Assembly (NCBI GenBank): GCA_951213105.1
Contig: OX578135.1
Coordinates: 164,083,250 to 164,147,249 of the forward strand
Source: Amaurobius ferox
Lineage: Eukaryota > Arthropoda > Arachnida > Araneae > Amaurobiidae
Direction of reading: 5' to 3'
Length of the DNA stretch: 64,000 nt
In this document: piece by piece, positions 11,871 to 22,074 of the stretch
Numbering within the stretch: the first letter of the stretch is position 1
How the letters are laid out: each line of letters starts with the position of its first letter
Translations under genes and position numbers: made by a program
Notes under the pieces: model-generated
The model's database searches: none
What the model was told of the DNA's origin: nothing
The model's input: only the letters and a program-made list of their open reading frames with translations

Positions 11871-13351
11871 ATCTGGGACATATTGTAACGGGTGACTTGG
11901 ATGTAATTACTAATAAGCACCTACGTGATGCGTTTAAATTAGGAACAAAATACCGTATACAGGAATTTAGCAAGATTGAAATTAGATTTGATGAAGAGTT
12001 GAAGAATTTTATCTATAGAATGGCGGTTAGATACAGTATGCCTTTAATTTCTTTTGACGAATGGCGTGATCACATCATGTCAAACTTTCAACGTTTTTAT
12101 AATCCATCATATGATCATCAAGAAAGAGGAACGATAAACAGACACACTCTAGAGGAGTTATGGAATAAATATGCTATTACATACACGGATAAAATAGCTT
12201 CAAATTTTACATTTACATGTCTCTCATACTATATAGAACTCCTTCAACAAAGTTATAAAGACGAAGAGATATATCAAAAGCTGAATGTACCACAACAAGA
12301 AATGGAAAATCGTATAAGGGCTCTACATAAACGTATAGGAATCAATCTACATCATATACGTTACCCTTATTTAATCATGATTCCCAAACTTCACAAAAAT
12401 CCTGTGAAGTTTCGCCCAGTCACAGTTGCATTTAAGGCTTATACAACTACAGCAAATTCGCAGCTTATTGCTTATCTACAACCTATTATGACTCATATAA
12501 TGACAAATGGTTCAGTCATGATAAAAAATAGTGGAGATGTGATAAGGAACTTAAACAAACAACCAACAAACTTGATATATAAAAGTTACGATTTCCAAGA
12601 TCTATTCAATACAATCAATTTGGCGGATCTTCACGATATTATTACCGGCTTGCATAATCTATATCAAATGCAAAAAATAGTGCCATTACAAAAGTTTAAA
12701 GACGTATTGGATATAGTACTGTATGAAAATATCTTATTTAATGGTATAAATTTCTTCAGACAAATTAAAGGTGTACCGATGGGAAGTGGATGCTCATCAT
12801 TATTAGCAAATCTTTACCTCCATCATTACGAAAAAGGTACTCACATATTAAATGAGTTACCGTACTTTAGATTCGTCGATGACATCCTTATTGAACAGCA
12901 AGAAACCAATATCAACTTTGATTTCACTTTCTATCCTACGAATTTAACTTTGTTGGAAACTCCTAATAATACGACAAAAGAAATAAATTATCTGGATATA
13001 AGTATTCATTTTTCAAATGGAAGTACTAGGTATACGAAGATATACGATAAAAGACGCCAATTCAAGATCAATATACATTATATAATAAATTGGAACTCTA
13101 ATTTGAGTCACATGATTTTTCGTAATATTGTGCTGAATCATTTCATACGTAATGCACGTATGCATATCTATACTGCGGATCGTATCAAAAGTGATACTGT
13201 TTTTATCAAGGAGGCTATAGTACAGCTCTATCCTCTTGCATTCCTACGTCATTGTTACAATACTCTGTATAATAAATTTGACAATGCTTTTAAAAGGAAT
13301 TTTGGCAACATCTTCGATTCAAGTTATAATTGGCAACGTTACAGAAACTGA
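11849..13351 (+). CDS. Penelope-like reverse transcriptase, right copy (500 aa)
   Basis: The 500-residue open frame is a reverse transcriptase of the Penelope/TERT-related group. The N-terminal segment GHIVTGDLDVI...LRDAFKLG is typical of Penelope-like proteins. PKLHKNPVKFRPVTVAFKA lies near residue 180, GVPMGSGCSSLLANLYL near 310 and the catalytic FVDDIL (Asp-Asp) near 345, followed by a YLDISIHF motif. The role is target-primed synthesis of element cDNA. No GIY-YIG domain is visible, so it is probably not autonomous as it stands; full Penelope proteins run to about 700-900 residues. The first seven or so codons derive from the antisense of the other copy across the palindrome junction, so the annotated ATG is fortuitous. 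The coding part is otherwise intact with no stops, implying a recent insertion. Confidence 0.85.
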   Translation: MMDYKNVDLGHIVTGDLDVITNKHLRDAFKLGTKYRIQEFSKIEIRFDEELKNFIYRMAVRYSMPLISFDEWRDHIMSNFQRFYNPSYDHQERGTINRHTLEELWNKYAITYTDKIASNFTFTCLSYYIELLQQSYKDEEIYQKLNVPQQEMENRIRALHKRIGINLHHIRYPYLIMIPKLHKNPVKFRPVTVAFKAYTTTANSQLIAYLQPIMTHIMTNGSVMIKNSGDVIRNLNKQPTNLIYKSYDFQDLFNTINLADLHDIITGLHNLYQMQKIVPLQKFKDVLDIVLYENILFNGINFFRQIKGVPMGSGCSSLLANLYLHHYEKGTHILNELPYFRFVDDILIEQQETNINFDFTFYPTNLTLLETPNNTTKEINYLDISIHFSNGSTRYTKIYDKRRQFKINIHYIINWNSNLSHMIFRNIVLNHFIRNARMHIYTADRIKSDTVFIKEAIVQLYPLAFLRHCYNTLYNKFDNAFKRNFGNIFDSSYNWQRYRN

Positions 13352-13572
13352 ATTTTCAATTCATACGAATCTTTTATTGAGCGGTGTTGTAAGAGGTGTG
13401 ACGAAAGAGGAATCGGTGAGTTTTTCATAAAGGTCATCTTTTCGATTTCGATTTTTTTTTTTTTTTTATATATTATATCTCTATCGGTTTCTTGTTCTTG
13501 TTGTGGGTTCGTCTTCTGTTTTGACGTTGTTCTGAAATAGGACCTCAGGTAATATATGGCTCCGGGAGTGTT

Positions 13573-13650
13573 ACCTTTGGTGTAAAAGTCGACTTTTAAC
13601 CGGGAACTAGGGGTCACCATCCCCCTAGGCCTTTTATGTATTCCCAGTTG
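13573..13650 (+). other. structured 3' region of the Penelope-like element
   Basis: CTAGGGG and CCCCCTAG pair around a TCACCAT loop, enclosed by a weaker outer stem (AACCGGGAA with TTCCCAGTT). Both palindrome arms carry it. A 3' UTR structure recognised by the reverse transcriptase is a reasonable inference only. Confidence 0.45.
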
Positions 13651-13696
13651 GTCCTTTTTCCTCACCTTTCTGCTTTGTCACGTAGCTTTTGCTTAG

Positions 13697-13697
<1 letters not shown>

Positions 13698-13753
<56 letters not shown>
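13698..13753. repeat. (AT)n microsatellite
   Basis: About 27 AT units directly abut the end of the right palindrome arm and mark the second border of the Penelope-like insertion. Confidence 0.95.
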
Positions 13754-13756
<3 letters not shown>

Positions 13757-13771
13757 CTGAGACTGGCAAAA

Positions 13772-14587
13772 TCAATGCTTTCTTCCTGACACTTGGCATC
13801 TCTTCTTTGCTACTATCTTATCTAATTCGGGGGAAATCTTGTTCGCAGTGGCTATTTCCAAAACTGAACCAAGGTGAATGTCAGTAATTCTTGATTTGAT
13901 AGGTGACTTATTTCCTTTCATGAGTGTAAATAATTGCTCGCATCGATAAGTACTTCCAAACATGGAAATAATTTCAGATGTGAATTTTCGAGTGTTTGTA
14001 AACCTGGTTGGCAAATATTTGTAAAATTCAGGCACACCAACTTCACTGAATTTTGCCTTCAAATCTGAATAGCACTGGATTTCGATTATCTCCACTTGCA
14101 TATGATTAGGTACTAATTCCATATTTATCGAGAAAATCGAAGAAAACCAAAAAAACTTATCTTTTAAAAATTTAAAATCTGTAAACCTTGTTTCAAATAC
14201 AGTTCTAAGGCTTAAAATTTTTCCTGCGTATTTTTGATAGGATGCAATTTTACCTAAACTTGATATGTTGTATGTCGGAAAGTGCGTCAAATCTTCATTT
14301 CTCAACTGCTTTTCCCGAAGAGCTAGCTTGCATTTAAATGCTTTAACTTGGTCACGCATTTTCGTAATGATCTGATCTTTCCCCCGCAGTTTTAAATTTA
14401 AATCAGATAAGTGTTTTGTTATATCAACCAAGAAGGATAAATATTGCAACCATATTGGATCAAAAAACAAGCTCGTGTCTTGATATTTTTCGTTATTACA
14501 AACTGACATATTTCTTTTTTTTTGGTCCCAGAATTGTTTAAGAACCTTGTAACAGGATAGCCAATGTACCGCGGTACAGTAGGACAA
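13772..14587 (-). pseudogene. hAT transposase, C-terminal part (GTF2IRD2/ZBED5-like)
   Basis: The 271-residue frame ends with the hAT dimerisation region of the GTF2IRD2/ZBED5 group: FGSTYRCEQLFTLMKGNKS, then RITDIHLGSVLEIATA and a terminal KRCQVS-like segment. It continues the frame ending at 14707 after a gap with stops, so the protein is broken. In the family this part supplies dimerisation and the end of the RNaseH-like catalytic domain. Full proteins are about 600 residues. Confidence 0.85.
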
Positions 14588-14706
14588 CCCGGAATATTCG
14601 CTTTCTAATTCAATTAATGAAACAGAGAACTGTCACTGATTTAAGCCTCGAGATCTTATAAAATTGATAATTTTTTTGACAGGTGTCAACACATTTTCCA
14701 TCTTTA

Positions 14707-15108
14707 TTACCTTCGTACATAATACTTCTTGATGTATAATGCAATGCGTATGAGGAATCTTGGAACCATCATATTTTTCACTTTGTTTTTTTTCAGTAGT
14801 GCCACGAAAGCATAGGTTTTTCCGGTCATTGAAGGCGCTCCATCTGTTGCTACAGAAGTCAATTTAGATAGAGATAGATTGTATTTTTGCAATAGTTCAT
14901 AGACACAATTAAAAATATCTTGTCCTGTCGTAGTGCTACGCATCGGTACTAGTTCCAATAATTCCTCAAAAATGTTGAAATCCGTGTCGCAAGCACGAAG
15001 AAACACAGCTAACTGAGATACGCCTCCAATGTCTGTACTCTCGTCACAGGCAATGGAAAAAGCTTCGAAACTGGATGATTTTGCATAGGGGGGGATCCAA
15101 AGAATCAT
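14707..15108 (-). pseudogene. hAT transposase, central catalytic part
   Basis: The frame shows two signatures of the RNaseH-like hAT core: SIACDESTDIGGVSQLAVFLR with the first catalytic Asp near residue 23, and SVATDGAPSMTGK with the second near residue 89. It loses homology in the last 25 residues, where a frameshift breaks the link to the C-terminal piece. Only about 350 bp separate it from the right terminal repeat, so the N-terminal BED zinc finger region is deleted. The element cannot make a complete transposase. Confidence 0.85.
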
Positions 15109-15486
15109 TTCTCCGTCTGAAGCTGTGAAACAGGGTTTTGTAATATAAACAAACAGACCACTTCTCTTAACCTCTGCTATTTATAACTGAGTTTCGGTTC
15201 TCGTTTTGATTTTAGCTTAACGTTGGTGAATCATAGGAATATAAAAGAGTATTTTTCTTTTAAGTTTGGGTTTTAGAGGAATGTATGGTAGTGAAATTAT
15301 TAGGTTATTTCAGATAAAAAAATGGCTGGGCCAAGACGTTTTCTTTCTGTTAATAAATATGTATAATTAGAAAAACAAAAATTAAGCTATGAAAATTTTA
15401 TCAAAACTTTTTACAAATACTGTTATACAGACGGGGCCGCAAAGATATTTGTTGTGGGCCGCGAGTTTGACATGCTTGCTTTAAAA

Positions 15487-16268
15487 GAAAGTGTCAGTGA
15501 AATTTTAGAATCATTATTTTATAGGAGTTTCGTGATCTCTGGCCATCTCATCGACAACTTGCTGATTTGTGGCAAAAACAGCGAAAGCATGGTTCAAGGG
15601 TGGGGTGACCGAAGTCAGTGCTTTTTGTTAATATATTTCAGCAGGATTTAACGCCTAATTTATTTTTTTACTGCAAAATATATATTAAATGATGCACATA
15701 AAATATAGTTAAAAAGTAATTTTTACAATTTAGAGATTTTAAATAGCCTATCTTGTTTGGTATACGCCAAGGCAGTTGCTTAAATTTGCTCATTAGCAGA
15801 TTAACCCATATCCAGCTGTGATATCAGCTCATCCGTTTTGTTTGACTTGCATTCTTCTTTTATTAATCTCTCTGTGACTTTATTATTATTTTCTGTTTTT
15901 CAACGAGATACATTTCTGTTGACTACTAATGCTGTTTCGACAAATAAAATTGGATTAGCTCCGAGGGTCCGACACCTAACTGGGACCCGGGGCAGACTTT
16001 TTTTTGGGACCCTCCCCCCCCCCCCCCCCCTCCACATCTCGGCATATATGAAATGAACAGAAATATTTTTTCAAAAACATAATTGCATTCTAGGGAAAGG
16101 AATAAAAAATGAAGCGCTTACATATTTTAATGGAATTTATATAACTGGCAACTTGATCATAGCCAAGAAGTCAAAATACTCTAAATCTTGGATGAGTACA
16201 GTCTTATAGTATATCTCAAAAATAAATCCTTTCGCTGATCAAATTCATTCCGATCTCAATGGCATATA
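15487..16268. other. spacer with a C17 run and possible repeat edge
   Basis: No gene is supported. A GC-rich patch at 15958-16035 (GGGACCCGGGGCAGAC, then C17 at 16014-16030) resembles sequence at 17745-17790. It may be the remnant of an older element into which the Tc1-like element jumped. Confidence 0.4.
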
Positions 16269-17696
16269 CACTACGTGACAGTGAAAATGAGACACCAAGA
16301 AGGAGTGGGCAGAAAAATATGCAAATTGCAGGGTAGACGCAGCTCACCAAGTTATGTAAATGATGCGAAATGCGTAGCTGTTCCGCGCACATTGAGTGAG
16401 ATATAAGCAAAGGAACCTGCAGAATCGGCAATAGTCGCGCCGCTCTGTCTGCCAGGGAAATCATTTTGCAATTTTTTTTTGTCGCAGAGGAAACGTGTAG
16501 TAGCAGAGAATGCCAGACCGCCGTCAACCGATACAGTTCCAGCAGATAGACGATTTCACGAGGGGTATGGTGATCGGACTCAGAAGGGCAGGTTGGTCCA
16601 TACGTCAAATCTCATCGGACAGCCACCTACAAGCGTCCACGGTTCACAGGCTGTGGCGAAGATGGTTGGAACAAGGGAATAGGGCACGTTTGAGGGGTGC
16701 CGTTACGGCCAGAGCGACGTCAGCACGCGTGGACCGACGCATCCGCCGGCAAGCGTTGGCGGCCCCCCGCAGACCACTTCCGTCGCCCTTTTACAGCATG
16801 TACAGGTCACCTTTGATGCTCCCATATCGACCAGGACAATTATCCGCCGATTGGTCGCAGGCGACCTGCACTCATGGCGCCCGTTAAGAAGACTGCCATT
16901 GACTCAATATCACAGACGCCTTCGTTTACAATGGTGTCGGGATAGAGTCACGTGGACGGAGGAATGGCACAGGGTTATGTTCTCAGACGAGTCACGCTTC
17001 TGTTTTAGCAATGACAGTCACCGTGTACGAGTCTGGCGTCGAAGTGGTGACAGGTCCAATCCGGCCACATCTGTGGAACGCCACACCACACGACAACGCG
17101 GCATCATGGTTTGGGGCGTCATCGTCTACGATATCAGGTCACCTCTGGTCCGTATTGAGGGCACTATGACGGCCCAACGATACGTGGATGACGTGCTGCG
17201 GCCGGTGTCACTACCCTTCCTTCAGGGGGTGCCCAATGCCATTTACCAGCAGGATAACGTCCGACCACACATGGCACGCATCAGCCAACATGTCCTGCAA
17301 GGTACCCAGGTCCTTCCCTGACCACCAGTCTCCCCTGATATCTCACCAATCGAACACGTCTGGGATGTGATTGGACGTCCTTGCGTGCTCTGCCACCGCC
17401 GCGTTTATAAGACGAACTCTGGCAAATGGTTGACAGGGAATGGGCAGCCATCCCTCAGGACACTATCCGCACGCTCATCGACTCTGTACTTAGACGCGTT
17501 GCTGCCTGTATACGCCGTTCACGGTGGTCCTACAACCTACTGATCAGACGGTGTTATCGCTCAGTGTATATAGGTGTATCATGTTACAATAGACATCACT
17601 TATTGCTGTCACTCGCTGCTGTCTCTCTCTGTTTGTCGATTTTCGTAACTTTCTGCCCACTCCTTCTTGGTGTCTCATTTTCAGTGTCACGTAGTG
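16269..17696 (+). mobile_element. Tc1-like DNA transposon
   Basis: Terminal inverted repeats of about 47 bp start CACTACGTGACA at 16269 and end with the complement at 17696, with one mismatch in the first 20 bases. A TA dinucleotide flanks each end (16267-16268 and 17697-17698), the normal Tc1/mariner target duplication. The 1.43-kb length and the encoded DDE transposase fit a complete but inactivated copy. Confidence 0.93.
16510..17570 (+). pseudogene. Tc1-like transposase, frameshifted and with stops
   Basis: The N-terminal piece (from 16510) has the paired-type helix-turn-helix: RGMVIGLRRAGWSIRQIS, then VHRLWRRWLEQG. A frameshift near the C run at 16765-16775 moves the reading to another frame, which reads on through LTQYHRRLRLQWCRDR. 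The first catalytic Asp is in MFSDESRF (near 16980) and the second in YQQDNVRPHM (near 17255). A stop interrupts after QVLP at 17319-17321. The same frame then continues with SPDISPIEHVWDVI, which holds the third acidic residue (Glu). Intact Tc1 proteins are about 340 residues. Two or more lesions make this copy dead. Confidence 0.9.
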
Positions 17697-17698
17697 TA

Positions 17699-18973
17699 TT
17701 GTTTTAGGAAACAGTCGTTAATTTTTCAATGTTGCAATTGTTTAATTGGGGGCCCCTCTAACGCGGGGGCCCGGGGCAGTTGCCCCGAAAGTCGCTGCTT
17801 TAGTCAGGCCTTGTTTTGTTTGCTCCAGTGCAATAAAATGCCATACTTATGCTTCAATCGATTTTACATATTTTAAAATCTCTAGCGTAAAATTATGTTA
17901 TTTTAGAATATTTTTTTTTAAAGTTGGCATCTGAAGGTTAGATCCCTTTGGTGGGCTATCAACTATGAGGTAAAGGGATGGAGTTAAAAAAACTTTATGC
18001 TGAATGAACGATAAAATTATTTGATACAGTCATTCAGGTGACGATGGGGCAAGATAAATCCCACTGCATTGTATGTATTTCTATATGGCATTTCTATGTG
18101 GCAAATTGGGTGATATTATTCATTTATATTCCCGTAGGTCCCACAAACCGTCTGCAAAAACATACTAAAATTTCATTTAGATAAAGTCATTTTTACAGCA
18201 GTTATCGTGTTAACAGACAGACAAACAGACAGACAGAATGAACAAAGTCATAAACACTTTTCAATTATGTTGTAAAGTGTTAAAAAAGCATGAAAAATTA
18301 AATGAGCTCTCTATAATTAAATAGAGTGAATGTTTTGCAAGTATTTTTAATCAGAAATAAATGGACAACCTTATTTATCATGAGTGGTCCTCGAAATATT
18401 AGAAATTTCATTTTCCCCCAGGATGTGTGATATCTTCGAAAAATATCAAGGGATGTCATTTTCCTGAAATGTTGTTTGCCTCTTTTGGTAAGTCTTATTG
18501 ATGGTCAGGGCGGTCGAGTCAAAAGAATATTCTAATTTGTATTATTGTTTATGTTTTTCTCACAATATCGAAACGTATTATTTTGTAGGGGGGAAATGCC
18601 GTGTGCAGAACGCTTTTTTTTAGAAAGTGAACGTGAGAAGGCTGCTTTTAAAAATCGTCATTCATTTTTGAAGTCAAGAACTGAACAGGTGTTTATAGTT
18701 TTTCATGTATGTTATTGATGAAGACGGATTGTCGCTGAGTATGGCGCGAGCGTGTATTTATGTGTGTATCATTAATATTAATTGCGTTTCCATGGAGACA
18801 GAATACAGCGGTTAGCAACTGAATTAAAAAGTTTATCGACTGCCCATCTCTTTCGTCAGGCTCGATCTTTAGTCCTGATGCTTGCAATCGAACTGTCAAG
18901 ATTGCGTCGTATAACTGAAACTTTTTTACTTTTGTAATCTTTTAGAGAGTTTAAAACATCAGAATGTTACATA
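17699..18973. other. spacer with a family A 3' fragment
   Basis: A GC-rich patch at 17745-17790 resembles the one near 15960. The 3' end of family A lies at 18098-18290. The rest is AT-rich with no supported gene. Confidence 0.5.
18098..18290 (+). mobile_element. family A, 3'-end fragment
   Basis: It matches the last ~190 bp of the other family A copies, including the CAGA/GACA microsatellite and the terminal hairpin ending GTTGTAAAGTGTT. Confidence 0.8.
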
Positions 18974-19009
18974 CAGTCGTGGATCAGGCCAATAACTCGA
19001 GAAGTATTA

Positions 19010-19499
19010 AGAATATTATATATATTTTTTTATGCAAGTGTATAGGAAACCTCAATAGAAGAAGTATTAGAGATATCATATATTTTTGTGCAAATAGGAT
19101 TTCCCAAAAGAAGTATTAGAGATATCATGTATTTTTTGTACAGGTGTATAGGAAACCTCAATAAAAGTGTTAGGGATGTCATATATTTTTGGGATGATAG
19201 GATTCCCTAAAAGAAGTATTAGGGATATTACGTATTTTTTGTACAGGTGTATAGGAAACCCCAATAAAAGTGTTAGGGATATCACATATTTTTGTGCAGA
19301 TAGGATTCCCTAAAAGAAGCATTAGGGATATCATGTATGTTTTGTACAGGTGTAAGGGAAACCCCAATAGAAATGTTAGGGATGCCATATATTTTTGGGC
19401 AGATAGGATTCCCCAAAAGAAGTATTAGGGATATCATGTATTTTTTGTACAGGTGTATAGGAAACCTCAATAGAACAGTTTTAGGGATATCATATATAT
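19010..19499. repeat. 103-bp minisatellite made of two related half-units
   Basis: About 4.5 copies of a 103-bp unit. Each unit has two ~51-bp half-units that share TTAGGGATATCA(T)...ATTTTT...TAGGA: one contains GTACAGGTGTATAGG and the other GCAGATAGGATTCCC. Apparent reading frames here just follow the period. The array continues in decayed form at 20300-20340, after the solo LTR insertion. Confidence 0.9.
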
Positions 19500-20296
19500 T
19501 GTTACGACGTATCATCGGAAATCGTGGGTGTGCGTCAGGATACAAGAATGAGTCCAAATTTTTGGATAACTAACACGTTTATTCACAAGCACAGCGTAAA
19601 CAGGAACAATATACAGTCAAACAACACTTAAATGATCCACTCATTTCACAAAATAACCGATATTATTCTCAAAACATTGACGAAAATAATTTCACAAAAC
19701 AGCAACTTTCGGACGTGGTAGCCCGGTGGTTTGCGCGCTGGATTTGCACGCTGCCACAACTGCCGTCGTGTTCATGCAGAGTATGATCACTTTAAACATG
19801 TGGGTCCGTAAGTCCTTCCGAGAGGTTGGCGGTAGGGGAAGGAGGGTACGGTCCCTGTGGATGCCTCCCTCACTGGGTTCCGGTCTAAATTGGGTGGCAC
19901 TTTCCGGCCGTCCAAACGGTTACCTTACACCTTTCTGGTAGGTCGGACGGTCTGGGTCTCAACAACAACAAAACAGCAACTACTATTCTCAAAACATTGA
20001 CAAAAATCACAGTTCAATGCAGCTCGTATCACGTCAGCTCATAGAAACTTCCTAAAATCTCTCATATCAAGTAGAATAATCGTTATTTAGGCGTGCTTCT
20101 CGAACTTTCGGGAAGTCACCAAATATCGTCAAATTGGAGATAAATCGTCCAATCTGGATACCCTTCTTCGAAATTCCGCAAGTGGCAACCTTAGAATGAC
20201 ATCATGGGAAAGAATACTTTACGGGTGTTTTCTCAGTCTAGTCTTCGAAAGAGACGAACGACGCCAGAAAGAAAGGAATATCACACTTTCGCAACA
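19500..20296 (-). mobile_element. solo LTR (TG...CA) interrupted by a SINE
   Basis: The segment begins TGTTACGACG and ends CGCAACA with ATAT on both sides, consistent with a 4-bp target duplication. Without the SINE it is about 523 bp and aligns in reverse to the solo LTR at 22695-23230, sharing the AATATTGACGAAA/TTTGTCAATGTTTTGAG and CGAAAGAGAC regions. No gag/pol internal region is present, so it arose by LTR-LTR recombination. Orientation is relative to the 22.7-kb copy. Confidence 0.8.
19708..19967 (+). mobile_element. tRNA-headed SINE, copy in the solo LTR
   Basis: An exact 14-bp target duplication (ACAAAACAGCAACT at 19694-19707 and 19968-19981) flanks it, which proves retroposition. 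The head has a tRNA-like A box (GGTAGCCCGGTGGTT), but the B-box region is deleted in this copy. The body ends GGTCGGACGGTCTGGGTC with a CAA-repeat tail. The family has at least six other copies in this window. Confidence 0.93.
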
Positions 20297-20351
20297 ATAT
20301 TTTTTTATGCAGGTGTATAGGATTCCCCAATAGCGTTATGAGACAACTTTC

Positions 20352-20370
20352 GGGGGGGGGGGGGGGGGGG
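20352..20370. repeat. G19 homopolymer
   Basis: Nineteen G in a row inside the minisatellite-bearing element. C runs of 12 (20831-20842), 14 (20914-20927) and 10 (21078-21087) follow within 750 bp. Confidence 0.95.
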
Positions 20371-21032
20371 AACCTCATTTTTTTTAACGGCATACTGGGA
20401 AATCTTACTTTTTGTTAGAGATGTGGGAAAGTGTACATTATACAGTAGAGCGTTGCAATATGAGTAATAAGCGTTCTTATACCTCCGCAAAAGATGAAAA
20501 ATGATGCGCTAAAAAAAAAAAAAAAACGATTTTAATACAAGTAGAAACATTTTTTTTTTATCTGCATGTAACAGTGTAAAAGTAGAGACATTGGAAAACA
20601 CGCGATGACATCTTATGACACGTGTGCAAGCATGTATCGCTCGTTGCTAAAGATGGACATTTTGCATTTTATGTATAATAAAGTCAATTTTATTTGCGTA
20701 GTGTAAATGTTAGATTTCGGGGAGGAAGAGTTAGATTGTATACATTTCCTTTCAGGTTTTTTTCCCATTTTTGTGGTTGAAGAAAAATGCTTTATATTCA
20801 TTTTGCAACGCTTTACAATTTTATAATTATCCCCCCCCCCCCACTATCTCTAACAGGAAGCGAGATAGCCCCCGTGCCTCCGTACGTAGATATCCTAAAT
20901 AAAGATGGGGTCACCCCCCCCCCCCCCTCGAATGTTGCCTTATCGTGTAGCGCCATTCTGGTTTTCTATACACCTGCATAAAAGTATATGATAACCCTAA
21001 TACTTCTCAAGTTATTGTCCTAATCCATGACT

Positions 21033-22041
21033 TTCCTTGACATCCTGTGTATATAATTGTGCTAGACGTACTTCGCTCCCCCCCCCCTCTTTTTCCTTTT
21101 TCTTTTTTAAGTGAATATAACAAATTCTATTGGCGAGTAACATGTTTTTTTTTATATAGAGGAAGTATTGTTTTGTTCAGAATTTTCGAATTGGATATTT
21201 TGACGGATAAATACGTTTCAAGACCTTTTCGAATATTTCTAAACGGATGCACCCTGCCCTCTTCTGTGTGTGATTACGATTACTCAAGGACAAATACACA
21301 TATTACCTTACATAATAAAAGAAGAGGTTTCTCTCTCTCGCTCTGTGTGTGTGTGGAACAGAAAATCTAAGCTTCGGAGAGCTACGACAAGGTTAGCCGA
21401 ACTCTCTCAAGGTCTCAAGGACAATTTATGGGAGTACCTAGGACAGCAATGAAAGCTGCCTTTAACCTCCATCTAAAAGACTGGGAAATAGTAACGAGAA
21501 AGATTTTAACATATGAGAGTTTAGAGAGTCGGGGCGGTGTTCACGGGAGTGATTTAGGACAAGTCCCATATCACGGCTCTAGAGTCTCTTAATTTGGAAA
21601 ACAAGAGCAAAATCTCTTCAGAAGTAAAGGAATAATTTTAAGGGGTCGAGGTGTGCTCCGTAGAGCACGGCTTGAGACAGAGAGACAAGGTGTAACGGCA
21701 GGATCAAAGGGAGAAGGGGGATTCAGATTAGCTGAACTCCCGGGATGACAAATCTAAATCTTGTCGAAGTCTTTTTTAATATTCGAATAAACTTTTTAGT
21801 TATTTTATGTTTAAACACGATTTTGAACGATTTTCACACAAATCGGTACCTCAGCGACCGAAACTATTATCACCGTGCTCCCATCTTGACACCATCGGAA
21901 AAATCAAAGAACGATTTTTGAATCACATCCGTAGGACAATTTATTTATTTTCAAATACACCGAAATATGCATTTTTTTTTCTTATTTCGTTGCATCCGAA
22001 AAAGGGAGATTAGTACAATTTTATAGTTTGGCAAAAATAGG

Positions 22042-22074
<33 letters not shown>

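Larger units (their letters stand above)
10256..13698. repeat. 3.4-kb inverted duplication of a Penelope-like element
   Basis: Arm 10256-11871 (1616 bp) is the reverse complement of arm 12088-13698 (1611 bp), with a 216-bp unique spacer. I found only two substitutions plus length changes in a TA/A run, so identity is above 99.5%. The arms are joined 5' end to 5' end; both 3' ends face outward to TA microsatellites. The spacer belongs to the longer right-hand copy. Confidence 0.95.
9970..15478 (-). mobile_element. hAT element (GTF2IRD2/ZBED5-like), interrupted by a Penelope-like insertion
   Basis: Terminal inverted repeats are CAAGCATGTCAAACTC at 9970-9985 and its exact complement at 15463-15478. 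An exact 8-bp duplication, CTTTAAAA, flanks the element at 9962-9969 and 15479-15486. These are the defining marks of a hAT insertion. The transposase lies on the minus strand and is broken. A microsatellite-flanked Penelope-like palindrome is inserted just past the transposase stop codon and accounts for about 3.6 kb of the 5.5 kb. Confidence 0.92.
18974..21032. mobile_element. terminal-inverted-repeat element carrying a minisatellite
   Basis: The left end (AGTCGTGGATCAGG...AATAACTCGAGAAGTATTA from 18975) is matched in inverted orientation at the right end (TAATACTTCTCAAGTTATTG...CCATGACT, about 20998-21032), with the ATGCAGGTGTATAG motif following on both sides. Inside are a 103-bp minisatellite, a solo LTR with a SINE, G19 and two C runs. 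No transposase is encoded. Superfamily unknown. Confidence 0.6.

Noticed and set aside
11849..13351. GIY-YIG endonuclease domain fused to the RT
   Set aside because: No GIY-YIG-like motif is visible at either end of the 500-residue frame; the element is 5'-truncated, so absence says little about the family.
13351..13700. Hammerhead ribozyme in the Penelope-like 3' region
   Set aside because: Some Penelope elements carry one, but I found no CTGATGA core with a paired GAAA in either arm.
19010..19499. CRISPR-like array
   Set aside because: Half-units are contiguous without unique spacers and the DNA is eukaryotic; it is a minisatellite.
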